Part shown: piece by piece, positions 57,954 to 64,000 of the stretch
How the letters are laid out: each line of letters starts with the position of its first letter
Numbering within the stretch: position 1 is the first letter of the stretch
Source: Euglena gracilis
Taxonomy: Eukaryota > Euglenida > Euglenophyceae > Euglenales
Direction of reading: 5' to 3'
Assembly: GCA_039621445.1 (NCBI GenBank)
Contig: CP154955.1
Location: 35,443,123 to 35,507,122 of the forward strand
Length of the DNA: 64,000 bases
Program-made: the position numbers and the translations under genes
Notes under the pieces: generated by a model
What the model saw: only the letters and a program-made list of their open reading frames with translations
Database searches by the model: none
What the model was told of the DNA's origin: nothing

Positions 57954-59020
57954 CTGCAAAAAAACAACAACACATGAACCACAGAACAGACCACCAATGA
58001 CACAGACATTGAACCAACAGACATCTGAAACATTAAACAACAGGGGTTATTTGAGTGCATGCTTTGGAAAGTGTTGATCTGGGGTGAGGTTATCATTTCA
58101 TGTGTTGAAGCCCAGCGTCATGTGATTGAATGGGTACATAATGAAGGACAATGCACTGCTCACCCGATTGGAGCGCCCAAATACAGCACTACGGGTTTAA
58201 TGGGGTGGTGGACGTCCCCTTTAATAGGTGCGTTGGACGTCCCCTTTTGCCAATGTTTTGGGTCAAATTGGCCCCGAGCGAGAAATTGGTGATAGACTTT
58301 TTGGTGGTAGCGACTAGTCGCTACAGGACAAATCAAGATTATTTTTTCGAATCGATCAATTGCTCTGTCAAAAGAGGTGTGAAATTTGAAGGATAAGTTC
58401 AGCTGAATTTCTACTGAAACCGATAAAATCCCCTTTGAGGTGTGATCCCTATCGCTCTCCATGCTGGTTGGCTTCACTGTCAGTGAAGGTGGGTCCCTCA
58501 TGTTTTCAGTGCTGGTGGAGTCTGTGTGTCCTTTTGCAACTGGGTTTTTTTCCTGAAATGATGCAGTTTCGGTGCCTGGTCCTTAGGGGCAAGGTATTTT
58601 TTTATTTGCTTCAACACATGTATATCTACCCCAACCAAGAACTTTGAAGTGCCCCCAAAGTTTGCCCCTCCGGACATTGTGATCTTAGTCATTCGTAGTG
58701 GTTGGCCCGGGGATTAGAATAGCAAAACTTAGCTCCTGTAGAGTTGGCCCCCTCCCGATGTATGGCTGCCTATGGCCGCATATTGGCCCAAAATGAGGGT
58801 CGACCAGAGGTGCTTTCCCATATGGTCGTTGGGGGGGGATAAGACGGGCTATAACTGCTTGAAGGTGAGGCTAGCCAACTTCAACGGGAGAGGCTAGCCC
58901 AGCCAGCCCCCTTTCAGCCCGCTCATTCCCCGGCAAAACAATGTTGATTTTAACACATACACATATATAATATTACATCATATGTATACATATGTAATAT
59001 GTATGTATATAGTTATATAC

Positions 59021-59457
59021 CGTAAATCCCTGTTTATGAGACACCCGGTAAAAACAGACACCCCCTTGAATTTTGGCGGATTCAAGAATTTGGTTTTTCT
59101 TCAATTGCCAAATAAATGAAACACGAAAGCGCGACACCCCCCTCTCGTAGAGGGCCGCGAAGGGGGTGTCGGGGGGTTGGTACACCCCTCCCCCCCCTCT
59201 CCGAGGGCCTCGCCACGCCATTTACCCCCCCTCCCCCCCCCCCCCCCCCCCCCCCCCCCTAGCCGGACCCCCTCGCCACGCCACCGGCGATTTTCGCGAT
59301 TTTTTGAACGAAAATTTTGTTGGAAAACCATGGTACACCCCTCCCCCCCCCTGGTCGCCGACCCCCTCGCCACGCCATTTCCCCCCCCTCCCCCCCCCCT
59401 ATTCGGACCCCCTCGCCACGGCGTACCAACCCCCCGTCGACCTTTCAGGGATTTACG
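59021..59457. mobile_element. MITE-like element with CGTAAATCCCTG termini
   Basis: CGTAAATCCCTG at 59,021 is inverted at 59,446-59,457. The interior has long C-tracts (59,229-59,261) and repeated CCCCTCGCCACGCC units near 59,208, 59,268, 59,363 and 59,410. TATA-rich flanks on both sides fit a TA target. No coding signal. Confidence 0.7.
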
Positions 59458-59459
59458 AT

Positions 59460-60480
59460 ATGCATAGGGCATACTGGAAAACGCAAGTTTCATTTTTGCT
59501 TTTTTTTGATTTTTTGTCCCAAAGGAAAAATTTGCGTTCTAATTCATAAACTTTTGTGTGAATGAAATATTGCATTGCAATTTTTATGAATAGGGTTTTA
59601 AAATGGCTATATTCAAAACTTCGTAAGCCGAGTTATGGTTGTGGCTATCCCTCCTTGCCTTCTTGTTCAATTTTCCCAAATCAATTCAGTCTCACCCATT
59701 TACCCTTTCACCCAGTAACCCATTGCCGAGGTCTGCCCAGTAACACAAAACTGTTGGCAAAGGGTATCGAGGCAACTGGGCAGTTTGAATGCTGAGAAAG
59801 AACGAGTTTGATGAAAGTGATAGACAGAACATTGACTACAAGAAATGGTAATTTGGACACATGTTTTTAGGCATTATTTTTCATTGTTTGCTTTGTGACT
59901 TGCATATCCGCTGAAACCTCAAACTTTTCTCCACAGGCTCGGTATACAAATAGCGTGTGTGGTCAATGACAAAGGGGGCATTTTTTTGGGAGTGGGAGGG
60001 GGCGGCCATAGGCGCTATAGGGGCTTCCACATATGGGCTATATATGCTTGATTGCCCTCTTCCTATGCGGGCCTCCTCTCCAGCCTCCACGCTTCCCCGG
60101 ATGAAGTCGATTTTATTGCAAGTATGAAAAACCCATAAACCACGTGCCAACATTGGTCTGAAGTGAAGGGCAAAGTAAGATTGAAGGGAAAAAACATGCA
60201 GCATATTTTGTGTGCCCTGCCCGTTACATTCCAATTTTCAAAATATAAATGAGAAATATATGCTTGAAATATTTAGTTTTGTAAGTTTATAATCAAGGCT
60301 TGTCAAACACATTCCAGCATTCAAGAAACAGAGAAAGAAAAATTTTCTTTCTAAAAATACTTTCCAAACTTGGTTTTAAACTATTTCACATAAAATAGTA
60401 AAAAAAAGGAATAATAACAAAAATGTAAAACTTGATGAACACATTGAATGAAATGAGGGTTTCATACAAAATTGGGAAGT
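59460..60480. other. no gene recognised
   Basis: AT-rich sequence with only short open frames; nothing identifiable. Confidence 0.4.
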
Positions 60481-60482
60481 AT

Positions 60483-60687
60483 TCAATGTAGACCGCAAGC
60501 CTTTTTTTGACTCTTTCCCACAGTAAATATGGAGAGAACACGGAACACACCCACCACTCCATTCATCCACGCAAACAACAATGCCTCTGCCGCCGAAGGC
60601 CGTGCTAGAGGGTTGGTGCGGAGGCGGGCCCGGACGCACTGGGCCACGGGGACGCTGGTGCCCCGTGGCAGAGGCGGGAACACCACC
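60483..60687 (-). CDS. protein-kinase C-terminal exon (subdomain XI), partial
   Basis: After an AACAACAG acceptor (exon starts 60,687) the minus strand reads VVFPPLPRGTSVPVAQCVRA, then RLRTNPLARPSAAEALLFAW. The pattern L-x-x-x-P-x-x-R-P-S/T-A-x-E-A-L-x-x-x-W is the conserved end of Ser/Thr kinase domains, with the invariant Arg present. A GTGTGT donor at 60,550 would end the exon at 60,551; otherwise the frame stops at 60,483. No upstream kinase exons were recognised between here and 64,000, so it is either a fragment or part of a gene with exons outside the window. Confidence 0.5.
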
Positions 60688-61409
60688 CTGTTGTTAAAAA
60701 AAAGTTTCAAAAAATTACTTTTGTGAGCGGATAAAACATGAAGCATTTGAACAATGAATATCTTTATTAGGCAAAATGATTTTGCCAAATGATTTGTTTT
60801 AAAAATGTGCACTCAATCGGATCCTCTTTGAGGCTCTTTACCTTATATGAATGGTGACATGTATGAATAAACCCCCAGAGTTCCAGTGGTGCCTAAATGT
60901 TTGTCGAGGGCAAACAAAAAAAGGCATATTCAAAGGAATACAAAAACAAAAACAAAAACAAACAAAAAACATAACATTTTTGTCAACCCTTTTGAAGATC
61001 AATGGACCCCCTAGTAAAAAAAAAAGGGAAAAAGGGAAAAGCAAAAACAAAAAGAAGAAGAAGAAGCAGAAGAAGGGGAAACTTATATTTTTCATTAGCA
61101 ATTCACTGGGGAGGGGTCACTTTTCATACAATTAGCCACTCATCCACCCAGAAACAAACCTTCAAGATTAATATTAAATAACTAAAAACGATTTCAATGG
61201 ACCAAAGGGGGAAAAATCAATAAACAATAAGCCAATTAAAATGGAACTTTTTGAAAAATTCCATTCCAGCAATTCCATCACAATTTTTTTCTAGTGAACA
61301 TATTCTTCAAATAAAAAAACAATTTGTGAAATTGTTACAAAAAACTAAAAAAAATACTCCTTTGTCTTTGCATCAAAATGGTGTGCAATACGATAAATGT
61401 TACAGCAAT

Positions 61410-61430
61410 ATATATATATATATATATATT
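61410..61430. repeat. TA dinucleotide microsatellite
   Basis: About 20 bp of (TA)n in AT-rich intergenic DNA (60,830-61,640), where no gene is recognised. Confidence 0.9.
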
Positions 61431-61644
61431 TAAAAAAAATGCAATTAAAGGTTCTCACTGTTTCCATTTTGCGCCAATCTTTGGCTGATTAGCTGGCTTT
61501 TTTTTTAAATTTACGTATCAAATTATGGTCATGAAAATATCATGAAAAATAGTTTTGTTCAGGTCCTATTTTACATTTTTTTTTATTGCACAGCCCAATC
61601 AATGATTTTGATACATAATATGCGCACCGGGCATTCAAAGTATT

Positions 61645-63679
61645 CTACGTTACACCTAACGCTCACATTTTTTGGGACGTTTTGCCATAATTTTTGGCAC
61701 TTTTGCCAAAAATTTTGGAACCTTTTGCAAAATATTTGTGTACGTTTTGCCATAATTTTGGACATTTTTGCCAAAATTTTTGGAACCTTTTTGCAAATGA
61801 AAAGAGTACCCTTTTCAGAAATTTGGGTCTCCGTGGTCTGGCACTTTTGGGACTTTTTTTGCAAGTTTTTGGGACTTGCCATTTTTTTGTTCCCCTTTGC
61901 CTGCAGTGTGTTTTTTTGGAATGCCTGTCCATCCAAACCCTGGCATAGCTGGCAGCTCATTCAAAACGAAGCCAAAAAAGATGATTTTCCCAAAAAAAAT
62001 TCCCAGTTTTTTTTCAAAACAAAAAACTCCAGCTTTGCCAGGTTGAGTGCTGCACATGCATCCTGTCGACCAAGAAGGCCGTCTGACCGAGGATGAACTG
62101 GAGGACGTCTTCTGTGGCAAAAACTGCGTCTTAGACGCATGACGCATACTTCGTCCTGAAGCCTGCGTTTTAAACACAGGACGCAGGATGGAGGGTCCAC
62201 TGGCAGGGCTGGCCAGTCGAAAACTTTTGTACCCACTTGTCTAAAGTGTTCATTTTTGGCACAAAATCAGCCAAAAACTCGCCCCCCCCCCAATTGCCCT
62301 CACCCCCCCTTATTCCCCCCCCCCCAAATTGGCTAATTGGGGGACGGTCCATTAGCCAATTGGGGGGGGGGGTCAGGCTTATTGGCCATTGGCCGGGGTA
62401 ACCCCCCCTAATTGTCCCCCCCCCCCAATTGGCTAATAGAGGGTCCGAAGGAGCCCGACCATTAGCCAAATAGGGGGGGGGTGAGGGTGGCTTATTGGTC
62501 TCCGGGACAAGACGGACCAGTTTCGGCAAGGCTGCAAAAGGGTTCAGAAAACCTCCAAAAACGTCCGTTTCGACATTTGTAATATTTGCCAAATAAGAAA
62601 AGCTGTGACAAATCCTATGCACAAAAAGTCGACCAATATCGCACGGGTAAAAAAAGTTAACATGACCCCCCCCCCCCTCTATTTGGCCGCCCTCCGGGTG
62701 GCTCGGACCCCCCCCTTCTGGCCAATCAGGGGGGGGGGAATCAGGGATTTTTTTTAAGTTTGGACCCCGGGGGGGGAGGGGGGGGTAGGGTGGGTGGGTC
62801 CGCCAGACTCCCTCCCCCCCGGGGGGGGGGTCCCCCCGGAGGGGGGTGGGATATACTTTTCGGCGCCGCAGGCGCCGAAAAAATTCTATTTTTAGCACTT
62901 TTCGCGATTTTTCGGCCATTTTTTGTGGGTCCCCCGGACCCCCCTCCCCCCCAGGGGGTGGGTGGGTGGGGGGGGACCCCCCCCTCCCCCCCCGGTCTTA
63001 AAAAAACCCCTGGGGGGGATACCCCTACCCCCTCCCCCTAATTGGCCACCTGGACCTGTCCTTCATAGTTGCGAACCCCCGTAAAACACCCGAATAAAGG
63101 CATTTTCACTTGAATGAGTACCCCCCCAAATAGAGGGGGGGTCACGTTAGGGGGTGGGGAGTCCTCAAGCCCCCCCCAATTGTCCCCCCCCCCCCATGTC
63201 TCACCCCCCTCCACCCTTCAGGCACAAAAAAGTGGCCGGCCCAGGGAAGCGGACATTTTGGGGGGGGGTCAAATTTGCTTTCGGCGCCTTCGGTGTGGAA
63301 GGCAAATTTCCACTTTCTTTGAGGGGGCAATTTTGGCAAAACGTTTTGGTCACTTTGGGGGGGGGGACACTGAGAGGGGGGTGAGGCATTTCCACTGGGT
63401 ATGATTTACATCAGCTGTGTTGCTTGGAAGAGCCGTGGGGTTGCAGTGGTTTGTTCAGAGAGTGATTTGTTGGATTCAGAGAGCTTTTGAAAAAAGTCCC
63501 AAAAATTTTGACCGCCGAGTACCAAAATCTCTGCAACGGAATCCCAAAAATTCGGCAACGGTTCCAAAAATTTTGGCGAAAGGTCCCAGGCGTTTTGGCA
63601 AAAGAGCCCAAAATTATGGCAAAAGTGGCCAACGATTTTGGCGGGACGTCCCAAAATTGTGAGTGTTAGGTGTAACCAT
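61645..63679. mobile_element. 2-kb non-autonomous element with long TIRs, TA-type site
   Basis: The left end TTACACCTAACGCTCACA (61,648) is inverted at the right end (TGTGAGTGTTAGGTGTAA, ~63,658-63,675). Subterminal TTTGCCATAATTTTTGGCA / TTTGGAACC units continue the complementarity for over 150 bp with mismatches. TA lies at each end of the CACCTAAC termini. The interior is mostly C/G-tract repeats with no transposase. Coordinates approximate by a few bases. Confidence 0.75.
62283..63200. repeat. nested C/G-tract and CCAATTGGCTAAT repeats
   Basis: Alternating C- and G-tracts with CAAATTGGCTAATTGGGG (62,325), ATTAGCCAATTGGGGG (62,351), CAATTGGCTAATAGAGG (62,426) and ATTAGCCAAATAGGGG (62,461). 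A GC hairpin CGGCGCCGCAGGCGCCG lies at ~62,861. Inside the 2-kb TIR element; very high G-quadruplex potential. Confidence 0.75.
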
Positions 63680-63807
63680 TGTTGGGGCTTTAATGACGAA
63701 ATATCACTGTTAATGGCCAAAAATGTGAAAATTTTTTTTGGGGTCAAAGGCTTTTCTCAGGCAGAAATTGCTCGGTCGATTATTGGTTGATTTGCTATAT
63801 AATTTGG

Positions 63808-63852
63808 GCTAATTAATTAATTAATGAATTAATGAATTAATTAATTAATTCA
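63808..63852. repeat. AATT microsatellite
   Basis: Imperfect (TTAA)n with GAATTAATGAA interruptions. Confidence 0.9.
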
Positions 63853-63910
63853 GGAGCGTGAACGTAATTGGATTTCAGAAAATTATTTGGTCTTGCATCT
63901 TCCCTACTCA

Positions 63911-63979
63911 GTCCTTGCTAAATGATGTGACCATGACTCCCTTTTGCCGAGGGAGACGTACTACTCTACCACCAAGGAC
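63911..63979 (-). tRNA. tRNA-like sequence, probably a pseudogene or SINE head
   Basis: On the minus strand GTCCTTG at the 5' end pairs perfectly with CAAGGAC at the 3' end (7 bp). GGTGGTAGAGTAG resembles a D arm/A box. TCCCT-CGGCAAA-AGGGA forms a five-base stem with a seven-base loop. Against a functional tRNA: the loop lacks the universal T before the anticodon position, the D arm is short, and the T arm (ATGGTCACAT) has only three pairs and no good B box. No T-run terminator follows closely. Confidence 0.3.
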
Positions 63980-64000
63980 CATTATTCATTGGAAACTTAT

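Noticed and set aside
62170-62919. 250-codon minus-strand frame within the 2-kb TIR element
   Set aside because: Composed of Gly/Pro translation of C/G tracts; no recognisable domain.
1-64000. Bacterial features (operons, CRISPR arrays, insertion sequences)
   Set aside because: Coding regions are split by spliceosomal introns and the repeats are eukaryotic transposons and microsatellites; direct repeats found are not CRISPR-like.

Overview
The window is nuclear DNA from a eukaryote, most likely a protist or alga with a repeat-rich genome. Coding signal is broken by spliceosomal introns with recognisable GT...AG ends, a five-exon cytosolic ribosomal protein gene (eS6/RPS6) is present, and the repeats are eukaryotic: a DIRS-type tyrosine-recombinase retrotransposon, an integrase-bearing Ty3/gypsy-like remnant, hAT and TA-flanked MITEs, and long microsatellites. 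I cannot name the species. There are no operons, Shine-Dalgarno-led gene strings, rRNA genes or CRISPR arrays.

Positions 1-13,800 (+ strand): the 5'-truncated downstream part of an AP-2 alpha-adaptin-like gene. Very GC-rich exons (trunk solenoid, Pro/Ala hinge, C-terminal ear) are separated by introns filled with TG and ATGT microsatellites, a 750-bp inverted repeat and two copies of a GGCCGCGG-palindrome repeat. Positions 15,560-32,830 (+ strand): a second GC-rich, many-exon gene for an unrecognised repeat protein carrying RLYxE-type helices and F-x-P-x-I motifs. Its exon phases chain well across much of its length, and its last intron of about 5.1 kb holds a hAT transposase fragment and MITEs.

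Positions 34,700-46,300 are a transposon-dominated block. It holds a structurally near-complete DIRS element in minus orientation (34,727-38,917) with inverted terminal repeats, an internal complementary region, RT, a methyltransferase-like NPPW domain and a tyrosine recombinase. Next to it are a second partial DIRS end and a decayed integrase/chromodomain-like element flanked by rearranged repeat copies. Positions 46,950-47,995 (- strand): RPS6, with introns of only 46-51 bp and an unusual Ala/Lys-rich C-terminus.

Positions 48,300-64,000: sparse, uncertain coding pieces (an FG-repeat protein fragment, a protein-kinase C-terminal exon, a possible terminal exon) among satellites, MITEs and G/C-tract repeats, ending in a tRNA-like sequence. 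The host genes shown (endocytic adaptor, probable cytoskeletal repeat protein, ribosomal protein, kinase fragment) are unrelated housekeeping functions with no sign of a shared pathway. The most informative content is gene architecture and repeat biology: bimodal intron length, GTG-type donors, several non-autonomous transposon families, and UUCG-like GC hairpins.
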